From positions 1 to 64,000 of the forward strand of contig JBBQNP010000003.1 of assembly GCA_038330085.1 (NCBI GenBank): DNA of 64,000 nucleotides. Reading direction: 5' to 3'. Source of the DNA: JAEUIA01 sp038330085 (GTDB lineage Bacteria > Planctomycetota > UBA1135 > GCA-002686595). Positions 16,844 to 25,944 of the stretch are shown here, one piece after another. The notes under the pieces are model-generated. The model worked only from the letters and a program-made list of their open reading frames with translations. It was not told the DNA's origin and did no database searches. The stretch's first letter is position 1. Each line of letters begins with the position of its first letter. The position numbers were made by a program, and so were the translations under genes.

Positions 16844-16973
16844 CGCGCGGTCCAGCGGATTCGGCGGTCGAGCAATATCGCCGACGAGCAATTCGCAGGC
16901 TGGCTATCATCGGCGCAGGCACATCGGCACGCCGCGATCGGGAAGGGCGGCAGGCGCGTGCCTCGCACGATCC

Positions 16974-19472
16974 ATGTCGACGTCGTGGAATCCGAAGCTG
17001 CGCGGCAAGCTCGGCCTCTTGCTCGCGATCCTGGTCCTCCCGGCACTCGTTGTCGGGTCGTGCATGGTCGTACGTGGTTCGCGGGCGGACTGGCCGTTGC
17101 TCCTGCTCTGGTTCGGTCTGAGCGCGCTGTCGATCGGCGGCGCATGGATCCTCTGCGAACGCTGGTTCGTGCGCCGCACGCGCGCGCTGGCGGACGCGGC
17201 GCGCTGCATCGCGAGGGGCGAACTCCCGGTGCGCGGTGACCTGGAGCGAGGTGTTGTCGGAAGCGGCGACGGCGAAAGCGGTGACGTCGAAGTCCGAGAC
17301 ATCGGGCCCGATGACGACGAGCTCGGACAGGTTTCGAGGTCGCTCGACGAAGTGACCCGGATGCTCGGGGCACGCTCGCGCGAGAAGGAGGTGCTGGAAA
17401 AAGCACTGCGCGTCGAGCGCGAGGAGCAGTTGCGACTGCGGCAAGTCGAGGAAGAGCGCGACACCTTCTACGCGATGTCGATGGACATGTTCTCGATCGC
17501 GGGCTTCGACGGCTTCGTCAAGGACATGAACCCGGCCTGCACGGCGGTCATGGGCTGGACGCTCGAGGACGCGCGTTCGCGTCCGTGGATCGAGTTCTTC
17601 CACGCCGACGATCGCGACGTCGTGCGGCATCAGATGGCCCGTCTCGTCCGCGGCGAGCCGACGCAACAGCTCGTGCGGCGCATGACGTGCCGCGACGGGA
17701 GCACCAAATGGATTCACTGGAACGCAACGGCAGATCGCGAGCGCGGTCTCGTGCTGTGCGCCGGCCGCGACGTGACCGAGCGGCGGCGCATGGAGAGCGA
17801 GCTGCGTGCGCGCGCGAGCCAGCAGACCGCGATTGCCGAGTTGGGCCGCATCGCGCTCGGCGCGCGCGACCTCGGTGCGCTGTTCGAGGCGCTCGTGTCG
17901 ACGGTGCCCGAGCGGCTCGACTGCGACGCGTGCAGGGTGCTGATGCTCTCGGAACCGGAACGATTCCTCTCGATCGCGCAGAAGGGTGCGTGGTCGAGCG
18001 GTGTCGGTGACGACGTCGAGGACCCCGGCGCACAGCGCGCCGTCGAATCCGCGCGCACGTTCGTGCTCGACGACACGAGCGTGCCGGACTGGACGCACGC
18101 GCGTGCGCAAGGATTCGGCAGCGCGATGTGGGCCGTGTTGCGCGGCGACTCCGGCCCCTTCGGCGCCATCGTCGTCGCGGCGCGCCGCGAGCAGGCGTTT
18201 TCGCGGCCGGAAGCGCGTTTCCTCGAAGCGGTCGCGACGCTCTCGAGCGTCGCGATCCGCCGGCGTGAGTCGGAGGAAGCGCTGCGCACGAGCGAGCAGC
18301 ACCTACGGCACGCGCAGAAGATGGAAGCGATCGGACAGCTCGCCGGCGGAGTCGCTCACGACTTCAACAACCTGCTGACGGCGATACTCGGCTACGCGGA
18401 GTCGACGCGCACGGCGCTCGGCCCCGATCACGCCTGCGCGCGCGACGTGCGCGAGATCGAGCGCGTCGCCAACCGCGCCGCCGGTCTCACGCGCAGGCTG
18501 CTCGCGTTCAGCCGCACGCCTCTGCCGGTGACTACGCCGATCGACTTGAACGCGGTCGTCGCCGGCATGCAGGGCATGCTCGAGATCGTGCTCGGGCCGG
18601 GCATCGATCTCGAGATCGACCTCGACCCGCGACTGTCCTGCGCGCGCGCCGATGCGGGGCAGATCGAGCAGTCCGTCCTCAACCTCGCGATCAACGCGCG
18701 CGACGCGATGGGCGGCGGCGGACAGCTCACGATCAAGACCATGAACACGACGCTCGACGCAGAGTCGGCTACGGGACAAGTGCTGCACAGTCCGGCCGGC
18801 GACTACGTCACCGTCTCCGTGCGCGACACGGGCTCAGGCATCAGCCCCGCGCTGCAAAGCCGAATTTTCGAGCCCTTTTTCACGACAAAAGAGCCCGGGC
18901 GCGGGACGGGCCTGGGCCTCTCGATGGTCTACGGCATCGTGAAACAGTGCGGCGGCGCCATCTCACTCACCACGGAGCCCGGCGAGGGCTCCACGTTCTC
19001 GATCCACCTGCCGCGCGCGAGCGAGCTGCCCGCCACGTTGCCGGTGGACCGAAGCGAAGACACGTCGAAACGTTGCGACGGAACCATCCTGCTCGTCGAC
19101 GACGAGCCGGCGGTGCTCGAACTGTGTGCCGGCGGTCTGCGCGCGCGCGGGTACACGGTCTTGTGCGCGCGTGACGGTGAGGAAGCACGCGCGCTGTCCG
19201 CGCGACATCCGTGCACCATCGACCTCTTGGTGTGCGATCTCGTCCTGCCGAAGACGAACGGCGCCGACGTCGCGCGCGCCGTTCAGTCGACGCGTCCCCA
19301 GTTGCGCACGCTCTTCATCTCGGGCTACGCCGACAGCCGCATCGTGCGGGGGTTGTGTCAGCAGGACGGGATTGAGATCCTACCGAAGCCGTTCACGCCG
19401 ACGCAGCTCGTCGAACGCGTGCAAGGCATCCTCGCGGGGGAACACAGGCTGTCCGCATCGAGCCCGTGCTGA
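16974..19472 (+). CDS. Hybrid sensor histidine kinase (TM-HAMP-PAS-GAF-HK-REC)
   Basis: 832 residues. Two TM helices (about 13-33 and 40-61) with almost no periplasmic loop are followed by a HAMP-like linker (62-135). A PAS domain follows (about 165-285: MDMFSIAGFDGFVKDMNPA; DGSTKWIHWNATADRE; CAGRDVTER), then a GAF-like domain (about 300-450). The HisKA box has the phospho-acceptor His in LAGGVAHDFNNLLTAILG. The HATPase lobe has N box NLAINARDAM, G1 DTGSGI and G2 GTGLGLSMVYGIV. A C-terminal receiver (about 700-825; LLVDDEP, VCDLVLP) is present. The short loop suggests sensing in the membrane or cytoplasm. The stand-alone receiver at 19651 follows on the same strand and is a likely partner. 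Confidence 0.93.
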   Translation: MSTSWNPKLRGKLGLLLAILVLPALVVGSCMVVRGSRADWPLLLLWFGLSALSIGGAWILCERWFVRRTRALADAARCIARGELPVRGDLERGVVGSGDGESGDVEVRDIGPDDDELGQVSRSLDEVTRMLGARSREKEVLEKALRVEREEQLRLRQVEEERDTFYAMSMDMFSIAGFDGFVKDMNPACTAVMGWTLEDARSRPWIEFFHADDRDVVRHQMARLVRGEPTQQLVRRMTCRDGSTKWIHWNATADRERGLVLCAGRDVTERRRMESELRARASQQTAIAELGRIALGARDLGALFEALVSTVPERLDCDACRVLMLSEPERFLSIAQKGAWSSGVGDDVEDPGAQRAVESARTFVLDDTSVPDWTHARAQGFGSAMWAVLRGDSGPFGAIVVAARREQAFSRPEARFLEAVATLSSVAIRRRESEEALRTSEQHLRHAQKMEAIGQLAGGVAHDFNNLLTAILGYAESTRTALGPDHACARDVREIERVANRAAGLTRRLLAFSRTPLPVTTPIDLNAVVAGMQGMLEIVLGPGIDLEIDLDPRLSCARADAGQIEQSVLNLAINARDAMGGGGQLTIKTMNTTLDAESATGQVLHSPAGDYVTVSVRDTGSGISPALQSRIFEPFFTTKEPGRGTGLGLSMVYGIVKQCGGAISLTTEPGEGSTFSIHLPRASELPATLPVDRSEDTSKRCDGTILLVDDEPAVLELCAGGLRARGYTVLCARDGEEARALSARHPCTIDLLVCDLVLPKTNGADVARAVQSTRPQLRTLFISGYADSRIVRGLCQQDGIEILPKPFTPTQLVERVQGILAGEHRLSASSPC

Positions 19473-19650
19473 TCGTCGACGGCGCGTAGCACGATCCGCG
19501 CGGCGTGGCAATCGGTCGGCGTCAAGGAACGCAGCACTTGGATTGCCGGGTCCGCTGCGCTCGATCTGAGCTACGGTGTCGCTCCATCGCGTTCCATCCC
19601 GCGCGCGATCGGCCTGGAAAACTCAGCGTCCGACTGCCGAGGTCACACGC

Positions 19651-20112
19651 ATGCCCAACTCATCTTCCGCTCTGTCGCTGCCGCGCGTCGCCGTCGTCGA
19701 CGACGAAGACGACATCCGCGAGCTCGTCACCGGCTGGCTCACGAAGGCGGGCTACGAGGTCGCGACGTTCACCTCGACGGACGAGATCGTCGAGGCGATT
19801 GATCCGGAAAACGTCGAGTGCATCGTCATCGACTACTACTTCCCCGATTCGCTGGGCACGTCGATCCACGAGTGGCTGCGGACGACGAACTCGATGACGA
19901 GCGTCGTGTTCATGTCGGGTCGCATGACGCCCTCGAGCGCGATCGAAGCGACTCGTCTGGGCGCGGTCGACTTCCTGGAGAAGCCGATGTCGCGCGAAAA
20001 GCTGCTCGAAGTGGTCGGCCGCGCGGTCTCGACGACGCGCGAACGGCGCGACTCACGGCGCAAGGAAGAGGCCGGCAAGGGCCCGCGGGACGACCTGACT
20101 TCGCGCGCCTGA
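19651..20112 (+). CDS. Stand-alone response regulator receiver protein
   Basis: 153 residues: one CheY-like receiver (about 10-130) and a short charged tail, with no output domain. The acidic pocket VVDDEDD, the phospho-acceptor Asp in VIDYYFPD, the Ser of FMSGR and the conserved Lys of LEKP are all present. The ATG at 19651 has GAGG 9 nt upstream. It lies 178 nt after the hybrid kinase, so it is a plausible downstream phosphorelay partner. It ends 7 nt before the convergent GT2 gene. Confidence 0.9.
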   Translation: MPNSSSALSLPRVAVVDDEDDIRELVTGWLTKAGYEVATFTSTDEIVEAIDPENVECIVIDYYFPDSLGTSIHEWLRTTNSMTSVVFMSGRMTPSSAIEATRLGAVDFLEKPMSREKLLEVVGRAVSTTRERRDSRRKEEAGKGPRDDLTSRA

Positions 20113-20119
20113 GCGCGCG

Positions 20120-21043
20120 TCAGAGTCGCGTGCGCTTGTCGATCAAGTCCGCGAGCAAGCCGACCGACAGCACCTGGATGAACGCGATGAAGATGAGCGT
20201 CGTCTTGTCAGACAGGTTCGCGGGGTGCGTGACGAAGCAGTCGAACCACAGCGACGTCATCAGCCCGGCGAGCAGCACGCCTGCGACCGGGTACAGAACC
20301 TTGAGCGGGTTGAAGTACAGCACCGTGCGCACGATCAGCCCCGTGAACATCAACGTGTCGCGGATGGGGCGGATCTTCGAGCGGCCTTCGCGCTTGGCGT
20401 ACTCGATCTGCACGTAGTCGACGCGGTGATCGTTGGTCAGCGCGGCGAGCGTGATCGTCGTCGTGAACGAGAAACCCTGCGGCAGGATCGGACGGTAGCG
20501 CAACACCATGTCGCGCCGCATCGCGCGCAACCCTGAGTTCAAGTCGGGGATGCGCGTGCCCGCGAGGTAGCTCGCGAGGATGCGCAAGCACGCTTTCGCC
20601 GGCCGACGCACGAGCGGGATCTGCGCGTCCTTGCCCGTGCGCGCGCCGACCGCCATGTCGGCGCCGTCGTCGATGCACGCGAGCAGCTCGGCGATGCGCT
20701 TCTCCGGATACGTGCCGTCGGCGTCGGTGATCACGACGACCGCGTGGCGCGCGTGCAGGAAACCGGTCTTGAGCGCGGCGCCGTAGCCCTTGTTCACGCC
20801 GTGCTTCACGACCGACAACGATGGGTACTTCGGCCGTATGCGATCGAGCACCGCCGCCGTGCCGTCGGTCGAGCCGTCGTCGACGACGATGATCTCGAGC
20901 GGCACGCCGAGCTCAAGCTCCGACAAGCGCCGCACGACGCCCTCGATGCCGTCCTGTTCGTCGAACGCCGGCACGACGAACGTGACGCCGCGTGCGGTCA
21001 GGCGCTCACGGGTCGAGTCGCTGGTGGTGGTGTCGGGCGGCAA
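20120..21043 (-). CDS. Family 2 glycosyltransferase, polyprenol-phosphate type
   Basis: 307 residues. The catalytic domain begins TFVVPAFDEQDGIEGVVRRL, has the nucleotide-binding VVDDGSTDGT, the DxD-like ITDADGTYP, and SGLRAMRRD near the acceptor site (DLNSGLRAM). This order is that of dolichyl/polyprenyl-phosphate mannosyl- or glucosyltransferases (DPM1/GtrB). Two TM helices at the C-terminus (about 240-262, 272-298) anchor it. It would load a sugar onto a lipid carrier, which could feed GT-C enzymes such as those at 27723 and 59145. The start is TTG 21043 because no ATG is available; a GTG or CTG further in is possible. Confidence 0.9.
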   Translation of the reverse strand: MPPDTTTSDSTRERLTARGVTFVVPAFDEQDGIEGVVRRLSELELGVPLEIIVVDDGSTDGTAAVLDRIRPKYPSLSVVKHGVNKGYGAALKTGFLHARHAVVVITDADGTYPEKRIAELLACIDDGADMAVGARTGKDAQIPLVRRPAKACLRILASYLAGTRIPDLNSGLRAMRRDMVLRYRPILPQGFSFTTTITLAALTNDHRVDYVQIEYAKREGRSKIRPIRDTLMFTGLIVRTVLYFNPLKVLYPVAGVLLAGLMTSLWFDCFVTHPANLSDKTTLIFIAFIQVLSVGLLADLIDKRTRL

Positions 21044-21169
21044 CGGTCGGATCTCGGGGTGCCACTAGATGCCATGCTGCGGCGAGAGACTCAACGTCGC
21101 GCTCGCGACTGTGTGCATCCGCAGGGGAGTTCGTGGACGGGAGACGTCAACACTGCGCGGGACCACGAT

Positions 21170-22357
21170 TCAGTGGATCCAGCCGCGCTTGACGATCTTC
21201 TGTGTCATTCCGGTGCGAGGAAGAGCATCGAGCGCGGTGCTCTCGACCCACGTCATTTCCCCGGTTGCGGGGACCCCGATGAACCTCGCTGAGGACACGC
21301 TCACGTGCACCTTGTGACAGGTGATCGTGTGGCGAAACTCGCCGAGGGGCTCGTCCACGATGAACCGGGGATGGGCGAGCACCAGGGACGGTGCGAGCAA
21401 CTCACCCGGACTCGTTTCGAACGTGGGCAATTGCCACATCGAGGCCATGCGACCCGTCGGCGGCCGCTGCTCGAGGAGGATGCGCGAGCGCTCGCGCACG
21501 ACGAGCACCTGGAGCTCGACGTCGATCGGAGCCCGCCGCGCTTTCGGGCGCGGGAGCTCGTCGACGCGGCCCTCGGATCGGGCGCGACAGAGTGCTTCCA
21601 ACGGACACGTTGCGCACTTCGGCTCGCGCGGTGTGCACACCAGCGCACCGAGCTCCATCAACGCCTGATTCCAAGCACCCGGTTCGCCGCCGGCGCGCAC
21701 GAGACGCTCGGCGTGCGACCAGGTTGCTTCGCGAAACGTCTTCGTCGCGGGCTCGGAGTCGATCGCGAAGATCCGCGCGAGCACGCGCGCGACGTTGCCG
21801 TCGACCAGCGGCTCGGGCTCGTCGTACGCGATGCTCGCGACGGCTCCGGCGGTGTAGGGCCCGAAACCAGGGAGGCTGCGCAGGCTCTCGACCGAACGCG
21901 GGATCGTGCCACCCATCTCGTCGACGACCGTGCCTGCCGCAGCGTGCAGTGCGCGCGCGCGACGGTAGTAACCCAGGCCGCTCCAGTGCGCGAGCACCTC
22001 CTCGATCGACGCCGAGGCCAGCGCCGACACGTCCGGAAAGCGCGCGACGAAGCGCAGGAAGTACGGCACGACGGTCTCGACGCGCGTCTGCTGCAACATC
22101 GCTTCGCTGATCCACACGCGGTACGGATCGCGGTCCGCACGCCAGGGCAGTGGGCGCTTTTCACGCTCGAACCAGGCCAGCAACCCCGCCCGCAGCCGGG
22201 CGTCGAGCTCGGCACCGGCGTGTGCGATCGGTCGAGCCGTCGAGTTCGCGATCGGGTGACCGGCAGCGTGTGCAACCGGATGACCCGCCGCATGCGCGAG
22301 CGCGTCGGGGAGTGCGCTCTCGGCGCCAGAAAGGAACGGCTGTCGGGCTTTCGGCAC
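21170..22357 (-). CDS. mutY: A/G-specific adenine DNA glycosylase MutY
   Basis: About 395 residues. It removes adenine mispaired with 8-oxoguanine. The catalytic Glu is at about 85 (VWISEAMLQQTRV) and the catalytic Asp at about 186 (LVDGNVARVLARIF). HhH helix GLGYYRRARALHAAA and SLPGFGPYTAGAVASIA are present. The [4Fe-4S] ligands C241, C248, C251 and C257 show the canonical C-X6-C-X2-C-X5-C spacing. A C-terminal NUDIX-like 8-oxoG-recognition domain follows (LEQRPPTGRMASMWQLPTFE). There is no ATG before the catalytic core; GTG 22357 is the most upstream sensible start. It adds an odd roughly 60-residue Ala/His-rich N-terminal extension with a repeated HAAGHP motif, so the true start may be further in. 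Confidence 0.93.
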   Translation of the reverse strand: MPKARQPFLSGAESALPDALAHAAGHPVAHAAGHPIANSTARPIAHAGAELDARLRAGLLAWFEREKRPLPWRADRDPYRVWISEAMLQQTRVETVVPYFLRFVARFPDVSALASASIEEVLAHWSGLGYYRRARALHAAAGTVVDEMGGTIPRSVESLRSLPGFGPYTAGAVASIAYDEPEPLVDGNVARVLARIFAIDSEPATKTFREATWSHAERLVRAGGEPGAWNQALMELGALVCTPREPKCATCPLEALCRARSEGRVDELPRPKARRAPIDVELQVLVVRERSRILLEQRPPTGRMASMWQLPTFETSPGELLAPSLVLAHPRFIVDEPLGEFRHTITCHKVHVSVSSARFIGVPATGEMTWVESTALDALPRTGMTQKIVKRGWIH

Positions 22358-22458
22358 GGCGTCGTGTGGTTCCGGACGACCTTTCGACCGGCACGTTCCG
22401 AAGATACGCGACGCTGCGACGCTTTCCTCGCACCGCGCTGGTTCGTAACGTGCGGCGC

Positions 22459-24936
22459 ATGCGCAAGGCGCTCGGCATTTCGATCCTGGGTTTCTGCGGG
22501 GGCTGGCTCCTTTCCCAATTGCGCGCGATGCCGGGCGGCGACCTGTTCGCCTGGCCGTTCGCGAGCGCCGCCTGCGCGATGGGACTGCGCGCCGCGGCGT
22601 TCGTCTTGATCGCACTCGCGCTGTGGAAACGGCGGGAAGGACTGCGCTGGCCGCTCCTCCTGGCGGTCACGTTCGGCTACGCGGCGAGCGGTCTCGCCTC
22701 CGGTCCAAGGCAAGGCATCCCCTGGCTCGGGCTCATCGTCGTGGCGATCGCGGGGTGGGTCTCTGCGGGTTGGGTGCGGCCGAAGGAGACACCGCCGAGC
22801 TCGCAGGACGGCGCCCAACCGGCCAACGTCGGCGAGATGCTCGGGCTCTTCGTAGCGGGCGGAGGGCTCGCGATCGCGATCGAGAGCATCGCGCGCTACG
22901 TGCGCGAGTTCGGCAGCGGCCTGGCGCAGGACGACACGATCTTCGGCGTCGCATTCCTCGCGTTCGTCGCGCTGGGCACGGCCGCGTTCGGATGGCTCGC
23001 GTCGACGGCGCGCACGCGCAGGCTCTCGTTCCCGGTGCTCTGCGCAGCGAGCGCGGCGGCGTGCTTCGCGTCGTTGAGCTTCATCGAGACGGTCGCCGAT
23101 CCGGTCGGCCTCAAGACGTTCCTCGACCGGTGGGGAGTGCGCCCCATCGATCACGGCACGCTCGCGTTCGATCTCATGCTCGGCGCCGCCGCGTTCGTGC
23201 TGCCGGCGCTCCTGCTCGGAGCTTCGCTCGCAGGCGCGCGCGGGCGCCGATCGCTTTCGAGCGCAGTCCTCGGCGCCGCCTTGGGTCTGTACCTGATCCC
23301 GCGCTTCCTCGACCGCGGGTTCGGCGCGGCGGCGTCGCAAGCGGAGACCTTCACCGCGCAGCTCGTGCCGTACGCCGTGATGGCGACGGTCGGAGGAGCG
23401 GCGCTCGCCATCCTCTCCGAGTCGCGCCGCCGTCCCATCGCGCGCTACGTCGCGCTCGCGCTCGCGCTGCCTTGCGCGCTCGTCGTTCTCGGGCACACCA
23501 TCAAGCCGATCTTCGTCCTCGATCCGTGGAGCTCGCGCCCGATCCTGCCCTACCTCGCGTTCGACACGCCGATGGGTCTCGCCACGATCGAGAACTCGGT
23601 CGGCGGGCTCAAGGTCGCGAGCCTCGCGCGCCACCAGATCACGCCGGAGACGAGGGAGTCCGCGAGCGACTCGCAGCGCCTGCGCGATTCGTTCGCGCTG
23701 ATCTCGCCAGCGCGCAGGAAAGAGGGCTCCATCCAGGTCCTGTTCGTCGGCCAGCTCAGCGCGTTTCGTGCGAACGAGTTGACCACGCTCGGCGCGACGC
23801 GCATCGATCGCAGCGCCGCCTGGTGGAAGGCGATGCCGCGGCTCGAGGCCGCGCTCTTCGAGAACGGTGACGTCTCGCAGAACCTGCAGATGCCGGAGGG
23901 CGAAGTGCTCTCTCCCGACGAAGCACGTCGGCGCCTCGCGGACGGCAAGTACGACATCGTGATCGCGCCGCCTGTTCCGGGCGACGCGCCCGCGATCGCG
24001 CACGTCGACGCGCCGGAGAAGACGGTGGTCGTGCGCTGGCTGAGGCTCGACGAGCCTTTGCGCGGCGTCACGGCGCGCGAGCCTGCCGTGCTCAGCGCCG
24101 CGGGTCTCGACATGCCCGCGCTGGGCATCGTCACGAACGCGAGCACACCGTCGGCCGATGCAGCGGAACGCCCGCGCACGCTTCCGTCGTCACGCTTCGA
24201 CATGTTCGTCCCGACACCGCTCGCCTGGTCGCTCGTGCGCGAGCCGAACCGCGTCGACAAGGCGCGCTCCGCGGCGTTCCAGTCGCTGGCGACGAGCTGG
24301 CATCCGGCTCCGACTCCTTTCATCAAGGGCCTCGAGCTGCACTACAGCGTGCAAGCGCCGAGCTCGCCCTTCGAGAAGGATGAGGATCGCATCGAGATAT
24401 CCGACCCCGCCTTGGATCAGCTCAAGATCGACGCGCGTGGAGAGCTCGACGCGTTCACGCGCGCGATGTGGGAGTGGATCGCAGGCGTGCTCGTCGGCAA
24501 GCGCGACGTCACGCGCATCGAGAAGTACGTCGCGCCCGTCGCAGCCGCGCACGCGCCCTGGTCGGCGCTCGAGGTGTCGCTCGCCTACGCCGACCTCGAG
24601 AGCCTCGACGCGCCGGCCGCGATCGCGCGGTTGGAGCCCGTCGTCGCGCGCGATCCGGCGGCATGGCGGGCGTGGTTCGCGCTGGGCGAGGCGCGCGAGA
24701 TCACCGGCAACGCGTCGGGGTCGGCAGCCGCGTTCAAGCACGCGGACGACCTTCTGCCCGGCCAGAACTGGATCCGGCGCCGGTTCGCGATGGCTGCATG
24801 TCGCGCCGGCGACCCCGCCGGTCGTCGGGTCGCACAGGAGCTCCTGGCCCAGAAGCCGAAGGACACGCAGATGCAGGCCTTCGTCGCGCCCGGTCCGCCG
24901 CCGCCCGCGCCGACGTCGTACCAGCCCCAGGAGTGA
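22459..24936 (+). CDS. Large polytopic membrane protein with soluble C-terminal half
   Basis: 825 residues, family not recognised. The first about 340 residues contain roughly ten TM helices. The rest is soluble: residues about 340-600 include SIQVLFVGQLSAFRANELTTLG and YDIVIAPPVPGDAP, which resemble the alternating beta/alpha layout of spermidine-synthase-like membrane fusions. The C-terminus (about 640-825) has TPR-like helices (AIARLEPVVARDPAAWRAWFALGEARE) and a Pro-rich end. The ATG at 22459 starts the first TM helix after two basic residues. It is divergent from mutY with about 100 nt between. Confidence 0.8.
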   Translation: MRKALGISILGFCGGWLLSQLRAMPGGDLFAWPFASAACAMGLRAAAFVLIALALWKRREGLRWPLLLAVTFGYAASGLASGPRQGIPWLGLIVVAIAGWVSAGWVRPKETPPSSQDGAQPANVGEMLGLFVAGGGLAIAIESIARYVREFGSGLAQDDTIFGVAFLAFVALGTAAFGWLASTARTRRLSFPVLCAASAAACFASLSFIETVADPVGLKTFLDRWGVRPIDHGTLAFDLMLGAAAFVLPALLLGASLAGARGRRSLSSAVLGAALGLYLIPRFLDRGFGAAASQAETFTAQLVPYAVMATVGGAALAILSESRRRPIARYVALALALPCALVVLGHTIKPIFVLDPWSSRPILPYLAFDTPMGLATIENSVGGLKVASLARHQITPETRESASDSQRLRDSFALISPARRKEGSIQVLFVGQLSAFRANELTTLGATRIDRSAAWWKAMPRLEAALFENGDVSQNLQMPEGEVLSPDEARRRLADGKYDIVIAPPVPGDAPAIAHVDAPEKTVVVRWLRLDEPLRGVTAREPAVLSAAGLDMPALGIVTNASTPSADAAERPRTLPSSRFDMFVPTPLAWSLVREPNRVDKARSAAFQSLATSWHPAPTPFIKGLELHYSVQAPSSPFEKDEDRIEISDPALDQLKIDARGELDAFTRAMWEWIAGVLVGKRDVTRIEKYVAPVAAAHAPWSALEVSLAYADLESLDAPAAIARLEPVVARDPAAWRAWFALGEAREITGNASGSAAAFKHADDLLPGQNWIRRRFAMAACRAGDPAGRRVAQELLAQKPKDTQMQAFVAPGPPPPAPTSYQPQE

Positions 24937-25393
24937 GGGTCGTACCGCTTCGCGGCGCATGTCCGGATCGGCGGAGGGGAGGGTCAGCGGTTGAGGCCTT
25001 CAGGGCCGCTGAGCACGACCCGACGAGCTCGACGCCGCAGCCGCGAACGCGCGCGACATCTCAATAGCGACTGCTTGAACGGGGTCAGGGGCCGCGGGAG
25101 GTGGAAGGTCCTTCACCTCGCCCCGGCACGGCACCCAAGGCCGGGTATCCACGGACCCAGCAGGGGGTACAGTTCGACGACGGCGGCTCGCTCCGGCGCG
25201 AGGCTCGTCGGAACCGCTTTCGAACCTTTCCGTATCGCATGCGTCGAGCTGCAGTAACAATGGGGATGCACTGGTGTTCGGATCCCAGTGCTCTCGAATC
25301 CGGACGGCAGCCCGACTCGTCGAACCCGGAGAGACACGCGCGCGCCGCACCGCCTGGTGAGCGTGCACCGCATTCAAGGAAGAACCCTCTCTC
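24937..25393. other. Intergenic stretch with hairpins only
   Basis: 457 nt with no supported gene. It holds a 7-bp stem TCAGCGG/CCGCTGA (24984-24990 with 25006-25012) that could end the upstream transcript, and a palindrome at 25099-25118. It also holds GC-rich blocks containing GGGTATCC and GGGGTAC that loosely recall the REP-like loop. The Shine-Dalgarno of the next gene (AAGGAAG) is at its right end. Confidence 0.5.
25099..25118. repeat. 20-bp near-perfect palindrome
   Basis: AGGTG and AAGG (split by one unpaired G) mirror CCTT and CACCT around a single T. It follows a GGGGTCAGGGG block (25081-25091). Short palindromes after such a block occur as dispersed repeats in many bacteria; with one copy in this window that is only a suggestion. 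Confidence 0.4.
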
Positions 25394-25936
25394 ATGAAAT
25401 CCTCTCCCTTCGCGCTCCTCGCGATCGCGGCTGCCCTGGTGGGCGTCTCGGCGCTCGGCACGGCGATGATCGAGCGCCTCGATCTCTCCCAAATGGTCAA
25501 GAAGACCGACAACGCGGTCTTCGGCACCATCGTCGCGCGCAACGTCGTGCGCATCGATCACCCGGTCGACGGACCCGAGCTCTACTTCACGACGGTGACG
25601 ATCGAAGGTCGCTCGCTCGAGAACGACAAGCCGGTAACAATCGACGTCAGCCACATGGGCGGCTGGATCGACGAGACGCACGGCTCGTTCGTCTCCGAAG
25701 CACCCTCGGCCGACGACACGAAGGTCGGCAACAAGGTCGTGTGCTTCTACAAGCACGTCGAGAACATGGGCGGCGACTTCGCCGGCAACGTCATCTACAC
25801 GTGGCACGGCGGGATCTACCGCACGTTCGACCGCAAGGGTGACACGGTGGTCCAGGGCCGCGGTGACGGCTATGCGATCCAAGGCAACGTGACCTTGCTC
25901 GACCTCCAGTCCCAGATCGCGAAGATCACGAAGTGA
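25394..25936 (+). CDS. Exported protein of unknown function upstream of a metalloprotease
   Basis: 180 residues. A clear signal peptide is followed by a roughly 155-residue beta-rich domain (VFGTIVARNVVRIDHP, VIYTWHGGIYRTFDRKGDT). No catalytic motif is seen. AAGGAAG sits upstream of the ATG. Its TGA is only 8 nt from the start of the matrixin-like protease, so the two are co-transcribed. A propeptide-like inhibitor, chaperone or co-secreted partner of the protease is possible; this is inference from context only. Confidence 0.82.
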   Translation: MKSSPFALLAIAAALVGVSALGTAMIERLDLSQMVKKTDNAVFGTIVARNVVRIDHPVDGPELYFTTVTIEGRSLENDKPVTIDVSHMGGWIDETHGSFVSEAPSADDTKVGNKVVCFYKHVENMGGDFAGNVIYTWHGGIYRTFDRKGDTVVQGRGDGYAIQGNVTLLDLQSQIAKITK

Positions 25937-25944
25937 GGTCCATG

